Positions 47,368-56,498 are shown, counted from the stretch's first letter. The stretch: DNA of 64,000 bases from Vibrio fortis (GCF_000695685.1 NZ_JFFR01000013.1:186001-250000), one strand, 5' to 3'. The notes: generated by a model not told the origin, from the letters alone. Numbers and translations are program-made.

Positions 47368-47679
47368 ACGCTTACTCCAGAAATTACCATTCGATATATC
47401 TTGTTTTTATTTACTTCATTGGAGTATAACTCAAGTTCAATAGATACTCTTATTTGACCTCAACTCGGGATAAGAAAGTCGATGAATCTAATAGATTCAA
47501 ACACTTAATTTAAACAGTAAGTCAGTGCTGCTGATTTAGATGCATAACAAGACAAAATCATAAATCAATAGCTTGTCTATTGTGTTGATTTTAACGCAGT
47601 TAGGCGCTGAAGAAGCAGTGCTGAATGGCTTAAATTATCCCGAGTTGAGGTTATCTATACCAAACAACGAGAGTTCATC
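47368..47679. other. divergent control region of LysR and DUF1254 copy C
   Basis: No gene seen; it is AT-rich and holds the paired 17-bp repeat plus an internal dyad (ATCAATAG, CTATTGTGTTGAT). Confidence 0.6.
47457..47651. repeat. perfect 17-bp inverted repeat around 161 bp
   Basis: ACCTCAACTCGGGATAA at 47457-47473 is the exact reverse complement of TTATCCCGAGTTGAGGT at 47635-47651. The right arm ends 28 nt before the DUF1254 copy C start, and the left arm is 89 nt from the LysR start. The arms could be two copies of one LTTR site in opposite orientation, or ends of an invertible promoter segment. Confidence 0.75.
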
Positions 47680-48798
47680 ATGAAAAAAACACTAATCACA
47701 GTCGTTACAGGAATGACGCTACTAGCAAGTTCAATTGCACATGCGAACGAGCGAAATGCTAACCCAGTTCAGGAAGAACCTCGCGCTAACTCTAGCGTTC
47801 AATCATTCGAGCTTGGCTTCGATTACGAGCCAGTCAACAACGTAAACTGGAATAACTACTCGGTGGCAGAGTCAGATTGGAATTTCCTTAAAGTACTAGA
47901 AGATGTGCCAGTAAACACCTGGATTCATGACGTACCAGTAAGTATGGAAAACCAAACAGTGATTCGTTCAAATCGTGATGTTGCTTATTCTTTAGCCGTC
48001 GTAGACGTATCAAAAGGGGCTCTTTTCAACGTACCTGCTGAAAATAACGACTACTTTCAAATAATTCACATCATCGACGAAAATCATATGACACACAAAG
48101 TGGTTCGTCGTGGTGAGACAGTTAGAATCACACCTGAAGACCTTACTGGAGGTAATCATGTTTATTTATTGGCTCGTACAAGAGACATGGGTGATGTCGC
48201 TGATCTGGAACGTCGTCAAAACCTAATGCAGTTTCTGACTAACTCTAGCAAGCCCTACCAAGCAAAAGGCTTCAAAGCTGAAGACGTGATTGAGTTTCGC
48301 GAAAAGCTGATTGCTTCTGCAATGAAAGGCTCTCCAATTCTAGCTGCTAAAGGTTTTGGTAGTGACTGGGCAGATATCGACTTCCATCACTTCAATATGG
48401 TTTCTGCGTACGGTTGGGGCGGTCTTAAATCTGACATCGCTCAATACCTAGATGCTGCGAAACTAAAAGGTGAATCCCCGGAATGTTCTGAATGGCGTAT
48501 ACCGACACCAGACTTAAACGAAGAGCTTGGCGGCTATTGGTCATTAACGACTTATGGTGGCGACGGTTGGATTGCAAAAGAAAACTTCTATATCGGTAGC
48601 GACCGAATGAAAGACAACGGCGATGGCACGACTTCTCTATTCATTAACTGTAGTGCACACCCAGAGTACGCACAGCACTCTGTAGATGTGGTTGAGGGCT
48701 GGGCTGGTCTAGTTCGTTTCTACGAACCAACAAATTGGAAAGCGAACGTTGAATATCTAGAGACAATCCGCAATACACCGCTTATTCCTGTTAAGTAA
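47680..48798 (+). CDS. exported DUF1254-family protein (copy C)
   Basis: A 372-residue protein with a signal peptide (MKKTLITVVTGMTLLASSIA). It is a paralogue of copy A: shared blocks include VNWNNYSVAESDWNFL, VIRSNRDVAYSLAVVDVSKG, VPAENNDYFQIIHIIDENH, VVRRGET and GYWSLTTYGGDGWIAKENFY. The conserved NNDYFQIIHI core in the two copies indicates a common ancestral function. It ends with RNTPLIPVK. Terminator follows. LTTR-linked expression is inferred from the divergent LysR gene. Confidence 0.85.
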   Translation: MKKTLITVVTGMTLLASSIAHANERNANPVQEEPRANSSVQSFELGFDYEPVNNVNWNNYSVAESDWNFLKVLEDVPVNTWIHDVPVSMENQTVIRSNRDVAYSLAVVDVSKGALFNVPAENNDYFQIIHIIDENHMTHKVVRRGETVRITPEDLTGGNHVYLLARTRDMGDVADLERRQNLMQFLTNSSKPYQAKGFKAEDVIEFREKLIASAMKGSPILAAKGFGSDWADIDFHHFNMVSAYGWGGLKSDIAQYLDAAKLKGESPECSEWRIPTPDLNEELGGYWSLTTYGGDGWIAKENFYIGSDRMKDNGDGTTSLFINCSAHPEYAQHSVDVVEGWAGLVRFYEPTNWKANVEYLETIRNTPLIPVK

Positions 48799-48819
48799 AA
48801 AAGCTCTCTTCAAAATACC

Positions 48820-48846
48820 AAATCCAGCGCCTAGCGCTGGATTTTT
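48820..48846 (+). terminator. terminator of DUF1254 copy C
   Basis: AATCCAGCGC and GCGCTGGATT pair perfectly with loop CTA, then TTTC. Confidence 0.85.
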
Positions 48847-48967
48847 CATATCCGTTTTCATTTAATCGCCTTTGCTAATTGCGTAAATTATGAGTAGTTT
48901 CGGTGATTCAAAAATGGAGTAAGAATGATAGGAAGCGACACTGATCGTGACATTAATGACCGATTAC

Positions 48968-48997
48968 GAAAAAGCCCAACGACACAGTCATTGGGCT
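48968..48997 (-). terminator. terminator of the small OMP gene
   Basis: AGCCCAA and TTGGGCT pair across 11 nt; on the minus strand TTTTT follows. It converges with the terminator at 48820. Confidence 0.75.
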
Positions 48998-49024
48998 ATC
49001 AATTGGTTTTAGATATTGGTCAAC

Positions 49025-49432
49025 TTAGAACGCATAACTAACACCGAAGCCTGCATCGAGTTTGAACTTGGACTTATCTTGGATTTGGAAGGTTGGATTG
49101 AGTTGTCCGGTTAGGTTCCAATTGGAAGCAAAGTTCCAGTCCAGGCCTAGGGGCATTCTTACGCCAAAGTCGTCATCCCAATCTGTCCAACCACCAAAAC
49201 CGACAAAGTAGCCAACAGAACCGTCGCTTGAAAGGCCGCCTTTTGCAAAGTGGTAATCAAGCGCAAAGCCATCATTCCCCGCGAAGACATTCACAGAGTC
49301 ATCAAACTTAAGGTTAACCCCTAACCCATAGTCGACTCCCATACCTACCTTTACTGATGCGGCAGCAGGCATGGTTGTCAGACCAACAGAAAACAATGAA
49401 ACCAAAAGGACTAGAGAACGTTTATTAAACAT
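49025..49432 (-). CDS. small outer-membrane beta-barrel-like protein
   Basis: A 135-residue protein with a signal peptide (RSLVLLVSLFSVGLTTMPAA). The mature part is a row of amphipathic strands rich in Gly, Asp and aromatic residues (VKVGMGVDYGLGVNLKFDD, GYFVGFGGWTDWDDDFGVRM, FKLDAGFGVSYAF). It ends in Tyr-Ala-Phe, the outer-membrane type C terminus. About eight strands fit the length. Not in any family I can name. It has its own terminator. Confidence 0.6.
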   Translation of the reverse strand: MFNKRSLVLLVSLFSVGLTTMPAAASVKVGMGVDYGLGVNLKFDDSVNVFAGNDGFALDYHFAKGGLSSDGSVGYFVGFGGWTDWDDDFGVRMPLGLDWNFASNWNLTGQLNPTFQIQDKSKFKLDAGFGVSYAF

Positions 49433-49742
49433 GAGTAAAACCTTATATATTTCGTCATGCTGTTTACCAAAGACTTAACACCAGATTTTCTAATCACTTA
49501 AGCAATAGGTTATCAGCAAAAATCTCTATGCACTCCATCGTTGGGTGTGAGTTAGAGATAACATTCGAAGTGTTCTCCCTGCACTTCAATAAATTGGGTT
49601 GATTAATTTACGCGCACGTCTCCATTAAGTGAATTAATAGTTATTTAATGGATTATTAAGCTTGGCTTTATGAAATTAGAGTTGATGAATATGGTAAGTA
49701 ACGTCACGGTGGTTCACTGAGGAGGTACTGACTCCAACAAAA
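49433..49742. other. 310-bp intergenic region
   Basis: No gene seen. Contains AATGGATTATTAAGC (49647-49661), shared with the 41-kb region. Confidence 0.5.
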
Positions 49743-50462
49743 TCAAACAATACCTAATTGGTATCTCTTTTCTAATTTATCTAAGAACACATGCAGTTTC
49801 TGATTCATCTCATCATAATCATGTTGTAGTAGGGCAGTAGGGGTCTCGACAAATCTGAACTTACTTGAGTCGGGTAACTCATCATTTTCAATGAGTAATG
49901 ATACGACGTGTTTGGTCAGTTCCATATGGCACTGAAAGCCGAAAACTAGTTCACCATACGCCACAATTTGTCTTGGACATCCTTCGCTATGAGCTATGAT
50001 TTGCGTGTCGCTTGTTAGTCCCGGCATATCGTTATGCCAATGACCGACATTGAGTGTTTTACCAAAGTGGCTGAATAATGGATGTTGTAAGCCTGATTGA
50101 GTCAATGTAATTGGGTACTTGCCGATTTCACGCTCAGGGCTGTGCTCGAACCGAGCTCCTAGCGCTTCACCTATTAACTGAGATCCTAAACAGATGCCCA
50201 ATACCACTTTTCCTGCATTGATGGCTTTTTCTATTAGTTCTTGCTCTCCTTTGCTATCAAAGTAAGCACATTGCTCAGTCGTTGTAGCGGGATCTTGAGG
50301 GCCTCCCATCACAATAAGAAAGTCAATATCGTCGATGTCTTGGAGGAGCGAGTCTCCTTGGTAAACTCGAGAGTAGCTGATGGTATGCTTGTGTTTTTCC
50401 GCCCAAGATTCGTAGGCGCCAGGAGCCTCAAAGTATTCATGAACAATGAAGTGAATATGCAT
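49743..50462 (-). CDS. class I glutamine amidotransferase-like protein
   Basis: A 239-residue protein with the GATase triad: nucleophile Cys91 in VLGICLGSQL, His179 and Glu181 in FGFQCHMELT. FLIVMGGPQDPAT at about residues 48-60 is the oxyanion loop. Proteins of this type act on glutamine or gamma-glutamyl compounds; here no synthetase partner is adjacent, so the acceptor is unknown. Divergent from an AraC gene, with 99 nt between starts, which probably controls it. Confidence 0.85.
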   Translation of the reverse strand: MHIHFIVHEYFEAPGAYESWAEKHKHTISYSRVYQGDSLLQDIDDIDFLIVMGGPQDPATTTEQCAYFDSKGEQELIEKAINAGKVVLGICLGSQLIGEALGARFEHSPEREIGKYPITLTQSGLQHPLFSHFGKTLNVGHWHNDMPGLTSDTQIIAHSEGCPRQIVAYGELVFGFQCHMELTKHVVSLLIENDELPDSSKFRFVETPTALLQHDYDEMNQKLHVFLDKLEKRYQLGIV

Positions 50463-50561
50463 CTTTCTTCCTCTTCCTTAATGTTAGAGTTGAGATGTTA
50501 TATCAAACCTCGATGGCGTAATTTATACTAACAGCCATATTGTGTAGATAAGTCGCCAATC

Positions 50562-51350
50562 ATGAACGCTAATGACCTGATAGAACAGTTTCCCAATCAG
50601 CAGTTGATCACTAAATCGACCAGGATGGTTGCTGGCTATATTGATGACTTCCACTCTCATCCATGGCATCAAATAGTGTTTCCAGTTAAAGGGTTATTGC
50701 AGTCGAATATTGGTGATACGTGTGCAATCGTTCCGCATAATGGGATGCTATATATTCCCTCCAATACTGTTCATAAATCCGTAGCCGTTACCGATACGGT
50801 GTTTTTGGCGGTTTATTTGAATCCAGACAAGTTCATTCAATATAGTGATCGTCCTAAATCCTGTCAGGTAAGTTCCTTCATGAAGGAGTTGCTCCTAACT
50901 TTGTTTGAAGCTCGAACGCGCTCGCAACCTGAATCCAATGTTTCAAGTCTGCTGGCGGTACTACGAGATCAAATTGAGATGGCACATAGTTATGAAATAC
51001 CTTTTCTGATGCCTAAAGATAAGCGTCTTTTATCGATATTTTCGCAGCTCAAGCAACAGCCTGATCTGCCGTACACATTGAAGGAGTGGGCCAATAAAGT
51101 TGGTGCATCTGAGAGAACTCTATCTCGACTGTGCTCAAAAGAGTTCTCTCAATCATTTGCACTGTGGCGGCAAAATATAAGGTTGGTTTTATCTTTGCAG
51201 ATGTTGGACACGGATATGAGCATACAGACTATAGCGATCAGTTTAGGGTACTCGTCTGACTCCGCATATACGTACGCTTTTAAGAAAACTTTCAATCAGA
51301 CACCAAGTAGTTATCGACGCCATATGTTAGAGCACAGACTGGTTCTCTAG
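50562..51350 (+). CDS. AraC-family regulator with cupin domain
   Basis: A 262-residue protein. Cupin part with FHSHPWHQIVFPVKGLLQ and LYIPSNTVHKSVAV (residues 30-75), then the AraC domain (LKEWANKVGASERTLSRLCS, ISLGYSSDSAYTYAFKKTFN, QTPSSYRRHM). This order resembles NimR-like regulators of drug pumps, though no pump is nearby. Divergent from the amidotransferase gene. Confidence 0.85.
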   Translation: MNANDLIEQFPNQQLITKSTRMVAGYIDDFHSHPWHQIVFPVKGLLQSNIGDTCAIVPHNGMLYIPSNTVHKSVAVTDTVFLAVYLNPDKFIQYSDRPKSCQVSSFMKELLLTLFEARTRSQPESNVSSLLAVLRDQIEMAHSYEIPFLMPKDKRLLSIFSQLKQQPDLPYTLKEWANKVGASERTLSRLCSKEFSQSFALWRQNIRLVLSLQMLDTDMSIQTIAISLGYSSDSAYTYAFKKTFNQTPSSYRRHMLEHRLVL

Positions 51351-51380
51351 TAAATTATTGATTATGAGGAGCTTATCCGT

Positions 51381-51632
51381 TTATTTATTGGATCGATGCC
51401 CTGTCTTCTTCGCCAACTGTTGCATCGCTTCTGCAAAGGTTGTTGTCCCGCCTTTTGCTTTAACCTGAACCACTTTAAACCCCATTTTCTCCAGCGCTTT
51501 ACGCTCTTCCACAACGGCTTTGTCATCTTGCTGGCTGCCTTGCACTGGCTGATGAATATAACACCCTTCTAGTTGGCCATCTTCAATTAGCTGGTGGTGT
51601 TTCAGTGCGTCGATATCAAATTTCATAGTCAT
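51381..51632 (-). CDS. small protein of unknown function, 83 aa
   Basis: A hydrophilic protein with a single Cys (LEGCYIHQP) and a beta-alpha look (KMGFKVVQVKAKGGTTTFAE). It is short, ends HRSNK, and has a plausible AGAAAAGA upstream of ATG 51632. The family is not recognised. It converges with the AraC gene, whose end is 30 nt away. Confidence 0.55.
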   Translation of the reverse strand: MTMKFDIDALKHHQLIEDGQLEGCYIHQPVQGSQQDDKAVVEERKALEKMGFKVVQVKAKGGTTTFAEAMQQLAKKTGHRSNK

Positions 51633-52113
51633 TCTTTTCTGTATTAATGTTGAACTTTTGGAGCGAGGTTGGACGTACTTGTCGATGGTACCTTACGGCA
51701 TTTTGACCGCGAAAAGCTAGTAAAAAGAGAGTATGAAGAAGCATGTTATTGAGTATGTCTTGTGTTTGGTGATGACTAATTATGCAATCTATCAGTTTCT
51801 ATTGTGGCCTTTGAGTTACTGAGGAATGAATCAATGCCAAGAGTTTTATAAAATTAGAATAAGTACTTCAATAAAGTAACTAAAAATTCACATTCCTTGT
51901 CGATAATTGTCTGTTTTGCAAGCAGTAAAGTGGATGTTGAGTGTTCACTCTTTTGGTTTATCGAGTGACTATCGCTCAAAAAATAAACATTTGTGTGGTG
52001 AATGATTTGGACTTTAGCGCAATTAATTTATAGCTGAATAGCCCGCTCGGGGATTTTATAAATGATTCTTGATGGGCTATGTGTGAATAAAAATATGCTA
52101 AAGGAAAAAGCAG
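51633..52113. other. 480-bp intergenic region before the protease
   Basis: No gene or strong motif seen apart from an AGCCC/GGGCT inverted pair and the RBS AAAGGAAAAAGCAG just before 52114. Confidence 0.5.
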
Positions 52114-54150
52114 ATGCACTATACAACGTTAAAAATGAAAGGCTTAATGCCACTGTCTGCCATAGCAGTGGCAATGACATTCTCTATGTCAGTGCAAGCG
52201 GCACCATTCTCTGGATTCGATGAATCTAACTTGCCGACCAAATACATCGTCAAGTTTAAAGAAGATACGTCGAGCCCTTCACTGATGGGTGGAAACTCCT
52301 TTTGGGGGCCACGCATTGTGCAAGAGTCGGTATTGGATCAGCTCAAAGCACGTAAAGTAGAAAAGCTTGGCAACAGCGCTATCTACAGTGTTGAGATGGA
52401 AGACTCAGAGTTAGGGAAACTGCGTAATCGTAGTGATGTTGAATATGTGGAGATTGATCCACCACGATACCTGTTAAGTGAAACCACCCCTTGGGGATAC
52501 GAAGCGGTGAATGCTCAGCTTTTGGATGACTCAAACGCTGGCAATCGTACCGTGTGTATTATCGATTCAGGCTACGATCTCGCTCATAACGATCTGAGTG
52601 GCAACCTTGTGTCTGGGACTAACGACAGCGGCACCGGTTCTTGGAGTGTTCCTGGGAACAACAACGCGCATGGCACACACGTAGCAGGCACCATCGCTGC
52701 GATTGCGAATACCGAAGGCATCAAAGGTGTGATGCCAAACCAAAACGTGAATCTGCATATCGTTAAAGTATTCAATGAAGCAGGTTGGGGGTATTCGTCT
52801 AGCTTGGTGAAAGCGGTACAAACGTGTGCAGATAATGGTGCGAACGTGGTTAACATGAGTTTGGGTGGTAGCCAATCGAGTGTGACAGAAAGAAATGCGC
52901 TGAAAGCTGTTTACGATAACGGCGTTCTGTTGATAGCCGCTGCTGGTAATGATGGCAATACAGCGCACAGCTACCCAGCATCTTACGATTCCGTTATGTC
53001 GGTTGCTGCGGTTGATGATAAGAGCGATCACGCCGCGTTTTCTCAAGCAACAAATCAAGTTGAGATTGCAGGTCCGGGTGTAGCCATTCTATCTACCGTG
53101 ACGTTGGGTGAAGGTAAACTATCCGACATTAGGCTAAACGGCGTCAGCCAGTTTGAGCGTGGTATTGTGCCGCACAACCGCTTGGTTCAAAGTGGCGGTA
53201 GCTACGGTCCTGATCCAGTCGCAGGTTCAATCACGGCAGAACTGGCAAGCTGTGAGGTCTCTGGTAGCCGTTTCAATTGTGGCGATATGTCAGGCAAAAT
53301 TTGTTTGACGGAGCGTGTCGGCAATCAATCATCGGGTAGCTACCCTGAGATTGATGCAGTTCAAGCTTGTTACAACGCTGGAGCAAGCGCTGCGATTGTT
53401 TACAGTAACTCCGAACTACCGGGTTTGCAGAACCCTTTCCTTGTTGATCAAAACAACGCAGCACGCATGGTATCGGTGACGGTTGATCGCGCATTTGGTC
53501 AAGAACTGGTGGGCTATGTCGGTCAAGAGATCACGGTTTCAACAACCAAAGGTGAAGACCACGAGTACTACAACGGCACTTCCATGGCAACACCACACGT
53601 AACAGGTGTTGCGGGCTTAGTGTGGAGCTATCACCCAACCTGTACCGCTGCACAGGTGCGTAATGCGCTGATTAAGACAGCAACAGATATCGATGTAGTA
53701 GGGCGTGATAATCGTACTGGTCATGGTCTTGTAAACGCAGATGCTGCGAAGCAATACCTAGATGCGGGTTGTAATGGTCCTGACGGTTCCGGTAATGGAG
53801 CCGATCTAAACAGCTACACCAATTCTGATGCTGTTGCGATTCCTGATAACAGTGCTTCGGGCGTTATTAGTGAGCTTGATGTAGTTCGTGCTGGTGATGC
53901 GGGTTTGGTAACGATTGATTTAGACGTTGCTCATACCTACATTGGAGACTTGCGTATTACGCTGACCTCTCCAACGGGCGGACAAGTGGTGCTGCATGAT
54001 AATCAAGGCGGTAGTGCTAACGACATAAATACCACTTACCAAGTCGACTTCTCTGGTTTTGAGTCTCAGGGTGTTTGGGAACTAAAAGCGGTAGACAGTG
54101 CCAGAAGAGACACAGGAACCATCAACAGTTGGACACTGACCTTTCAATAA
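52114..54150 (+). CDS. secreted subtilisin-like (S8) serine protease with P domain
   Basis: A 678-residue protease. Order: signal peptide (MPLSAIAVAMTFSMSVQA), I9-type propeptide (TKYIVKFKEDTS to DVEYVEIDPPRYL, about residues 42-123), S8 catalytic domain with Asp151 (CIIDSGYD), His189 (NNAHGTHVAG) and Ser490 (NGTSMATPH). A PA-like insertion lies before the catalytic serine. A C-terminal P (proprotein convertase) domain starts at about 560 (DNSASGVISELDVVRAGDAG) and ends GTINSWTLTFQ. It is exported and processed. The next gene encodes a stand-alone copy of the I9-like domain. Confidence 0.92.
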   Translation: MHYTTLKMKGLMPLSAIAVAMTFSMSVQAAPFSGFDESNLPTKYIVKFKEDTSSPSLMGGNSFWGPRIVQESVLDQLKARKVEKLGNSAIYSVEMEDSELGKLRNRSDVEYVEIDPPRYLLSETTPWGYEAVNAQLLDDSNAGNRTVCIIDSGYDLAHNDLSGNLVSGTNDSGTGSWSVPGNNNAHGTHVAGTIAAIANTEGIKGVMPNQNVNLHIVKVFNEAGWGYSSSLVKAVQTCADNGANVVNMSLGGSQSSVTERNALKAVYDNGVLLIAAAGNDGNTAHSYPASYDSVMSVAAVDDKSDHAAFSQATNQVEIAGPGVAILSTVTLGEGKLSDIRLNGVSQFERGIVPHNRLVQSGGSYGPDPVAGSITAELASCEVSGSRFNCGDMSGKICLTERVGNQSSGSYPEIDAVQACYNAGASAAIVYSNSELPGLQNPFLVDQNNAARMVSVTVDRAFGQELVGYVGQEITVSTTKGEDHEYYNGTSMATPHVTGVAGLVWSYHPTCTAAQVRNALIKTATDIDVVGRDNRTGHGLVNADAAKQYLDAGCNGPDGSGNGADLNSYTNSDAVAIPDNSASGVISELDVVRAGDAGLVTIDLDVAHTYIGDLRITLTSPTGGQVVLHDNQGGSANDINTTYQVDFSGFESQGVWELKAVDSARRDTGTINSWTLTFQ

Positions 54151-54159
54151 GGAGTGACT

Positions 54160-54507
54160 ATGAAGGCGTTGAACTTAGTTTCATTGTCCGCAATGGGTGT
54201 GAGTGCGCTTTTAGCACTCGGGCTGAGCTCATACAGTTTGGCTAACAATCAAGGCTTTCCTTTGGTGGATAAACGCCCTGAGCAAGCTGAGCAACAACCT
54301 ACGCGTTACTTCGTTAAGTACGTAGAAGGGAAGGAAAGCGAGGTGAGAGCGCTTCTTCAACAGCACGACATTCAAGTGGTCGACGTGCTGGCGGAGCAGA
54401 GCGTGCTGATCGTGACTGGCGAGCAATCCGAATTGGATAAGTTTGCTAACTACGAATCAGTGGAATACACAGAGCCCGAACCTATGCGAAGGCTATTGTC
54501 TCAGTAA
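54160..54507 (+). CDS. stand-alone I9-like propeptide/inhibitor protein
   Basis: A 115-residue exported protein. After a signal peptide (NLVSLSAMGVSALLALGLSS) the body has RYFVKYVEGKESEVRALLQQ, ... VLIVTGEQSELDKFANYE and ends VEYTEPEPMRRLLSQ. The propeptide of the protease encoded upstream has the same layout: YIVKFKED at its start and VEYVEIDPPRYLLS at its end. It is thus a free inhibitor or folding helper for that protease. ATG at 54160 has AAGGAG 5 nt upstream; the genes are 9 nt apart and share a terminator. Confidence 0.78.
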   Translation: MKALNLVSLSAMGVSALLALGLSSYSLANNQGFPLVDKRPEQAEQQPTRYFVKYVEGKESEVRALLQQHDIQVVDVLAEQSVLIVTGEQSELDKFANYESVEYTEPEPMRRLLSQ

Positions 54508-54536
54508 AACCCTCCAATAATCTGTTCAAGTATGCA

Positions 54537-54564
54537 AACGCCCCTTACTCGAGGGGCGTTTTTT
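54537..54564 (+). terminator. terminator of the protease operon
   Basis: AACGCCCC and GGGGCGTT pair perfectly across an 8-nt loop; TTTT follows. Confidence 0.85.
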
Positions 54565-54778
54565 GTTGAGAGTCAGAATTTCCTCCTGCGTCTTCTCCAG
54601 TCTCGATTCTTTACCCTCGTACGAGAAATGACTCACCACGCGTCAGAGTGTTCATTGAATGGGTTCACGGTCTACTCGGAAATTAATGTCGAAAAGTAAC
54701 CCCGCGTTTCATATAAAATTGGACTTTTAGTAACAATTACTTAACACTCTTTGAATTACAGATAAAGAGGTCGGATGA

Positions 54779-55636
54779 GTGATCAAGGAAGAGTTAGTAC
54801 TAACAACAGAGGATGGGTTCACCATTTCTTGTTCGGTTTTTGTCCCTAGTGGGAATGTAAAAGGCGGGGTGGTGATCAACTCTGCGACGGCTGTTCGTCA
54901 AAGTTACTATGAGAAGTTTGCCAAGTTTCTTACTGAGCAGGGATACATTGTTATCACGTACGATTACCGAGGCATTGGCCGTTCGTCTGTTGCGAATAGT
55001 CGTAATCGACAACTGAAAATGAAGGCGTGGGGCAAGTATGATCTCGAAGCTGTGATCCGTTGGGCTAAGGTGAACCACGGTGAGCTCGATTGGCACTGCG
55101 TAGGGCATAGTGTTGGTGGGCAGATTCTCGGTTTTGCAGAGAGTAATAACTTCTTCAAGAGCGTTTATTGTGTCTCTTCTCAAAGCGGTTACTGGGGACA
55201 TTGGGAGGGCATGAATAAGGCGCGCATCTTTGCGATGTGGTTCGCTATTGTGCCATTGCTATCGACTGTTTTCGGTAAAGTACCGGGTGCGTTTTTGGGT
55301 GGGGAGTCATTACCAGAGTCTATCGCCAAGCAGTGGGCGTATTGGGGCAGACATCCTCACTATATTGTGGATAAGCAAGGTACGCCAATACGTTCAGGCT
55401 TTGAGCAGTTATCTTGCAAAATGAGGTTCCTGCAAATTGATGATGATTACGAGTTTGCTCCGCCAAAATCAGTACAAGCACTGGCGAGCTTTTATCAACA
55501 AGCCGATGTAGAAGTCGCGAAAGTCTCTTCAAAGGAGCACGGAAGCAGAATTGGTCACTTTGGTTTCTTTAGATCTAAACACCAGCAAAGCCTTTGGCAG
55601 GATGCGCTTGGGTGGCTTGAGCTTCAAAGTAGCTAA
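54779..55636 (+). CDS. alpha/beta hydrolase (COG4757-like)
   Basis: A 285-residue serine hydrolase with nucleophile Ser111 in VGHSVGGQ, the oxyanion region YDYRGIGRSS and a Gly-Gly-Val-Val start of the core sheet (GNVKGGVVINSATAVRQSYY). The final His is in EHGSRIGHFGF. Such enzymes have varied lipase or esterase activity. A GTG start with AGAGG 8 nt upstream is used. It converges with the 2OG-oxygenase gene. Confidence 0.82.
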   Translation: MIKEELVLTTEDGFTISCSVFVPSGNVKGGVVINSATAVRQSYYEKFAKFLTEQGYIVITYDYRGIGRSSVANSRNRQLKMKAWGKYDLEAVIRWAKVNHGELDWHCVGHSVGGQILGFAESNNFFKSVYCVSSQSGYWGHWEGMNKARIFAMWFAIVPLLSTVFGKVPGAFLGGESLPESIAKQWAYWGRHPHYIVDKQGTPIRSGFEQLSCKMRFLQIDDDYEFAPPKSVQALASFYQQADVEVAKVSSKEHGSRIGHFGFFRSKHQQSLWQDALGWLELQSS

Positions 55637-55663
55637 AGATTATTGGTCTGAAGGTTTGAGAAA

Positions 55664-55693
55664 AGTAAAAAGGCACATTGATGAATGTGCCTT
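55664..55693 (-). terminator. terminator of the 2OG-oxygenase unit
   Basis: AAGGCACATT and AATGTGCCTT form a perfect 10-bp stem with loop GATG; on the minus strand TTTTTACTTTT follows. Confidence 0.85.
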
Positions 55694-55730
55694 GCTATTA
55701 ATTAGCTCAGATTACTTTTTGAAGCTCGAA

Positions 55731-56498
55731 TCACAGCTCGAATAACACATCGGTACGAATGATGTGTTTAACTCCTGAAAGAATTGGTGCTGAGCCATGT
55801 AGACAATGGAATGGGTGGGTTCCGTGTGGGAAACACAACACGCTTCCGCTTGGCGTTCTTACCGATTCAATATTGGCCCCTTCATGTTGGCGAGCAGGTT
55901 TAGTCGGGTCATCACGGTTGACCATAAACTGGGTTTCGCCGCCAACAAAATCGTCTGTTAATAGAATCAAAAAGGTGTACATACTCCAACGGTCACCAAA
56001 GGCATCATCGACTAATTGATTGTCGATGACTTGGCTTCCCGGCCATGAACCGTCAATGTGCATTTTGAAATAGTCGCCTTGCTCGTAACGATAAAATCGA
56101 AAACGACCATTGATTCCAAGTGGTTGCTTGTTGCCAAAGTGTCCGTATTGATCACTGAAATGATCGCGGCAGCGTTGCCAAATTTGCTCCAAGGTCTCAG
56201 TGTCGGCAATGAAGTTGAGGTTGCTGTTGTGGCGAATCTCTCTTGGCAATGACACAGCAGCATCTTCGGTAAAACCAAGCTCGTTGGTTGCTGCCAATAT
56301 GCGCTTTACCTCTTCAGGTTTTAACACATTCAGCAATTGAAATGCCCCAGGTACGTTGTCGACCTCTTTTCGCGTTACGCCTTGGTATTCACTGTCGAGC
56401 AAAAACGGGTTTTGATTCTTAGGTGCCCATACAGGTAAGTCGTTTCGCTGAGTGCCAGACTCTCTTCTGACAACATAAAATGATTCGTTATTCGTCAT
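55731..56498 (-). CDS. 2-oxoglutarate/Fe(II)-dependent oxygenase
   Basis: A 255-residue enzyme of the prolyl-4-hydroxylase-like type. The double-stranded beta-helix core holds the iron ligands: His and Asp of FKMHIDGSW and a distal His within PFHCLHGSAPI. The 2-oxoglutarate-binding Arg or Lys would be in KHIIRTDVLF. FLILLTDDFVGGETQF is the usual strand before the C-terminal half. The substrate is not predictable. AAGGAG lies 6 nt before ATG 56498. It is 10 nt downstream of the aldehyde dehydrogenase gene in one operon. Confidence 0.85.
   Translation of the reverse strand: MTNNESFYVVRRESGTQRNDLPVWAPKNQNPFLLDSEYQGVTRKEVDNVPGAFQLLNVLKPEEVKRILAATNELGFTEDAAVSLPREIRHNSNLNFIADTETLEQIWQRCRDHFSDQYGHFGNKQPLGINGRFRFYRYEQGDYFKMHIDGSWPGSQVIDNQLVDDAFGDRWSMYTFLILLTDDFVGGETQFMVNRDDPTKPARQHEGANIESVRTPSGSVLCFPHGTHPFHCLHGSAPILSGVKHIIRTDVLFEL

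Noticed and set aside
52567-53058. 163-aa ORF antisense to the S8 protease
   Set aside because: Shadow frame of a conserved gene; no RBS or domain.
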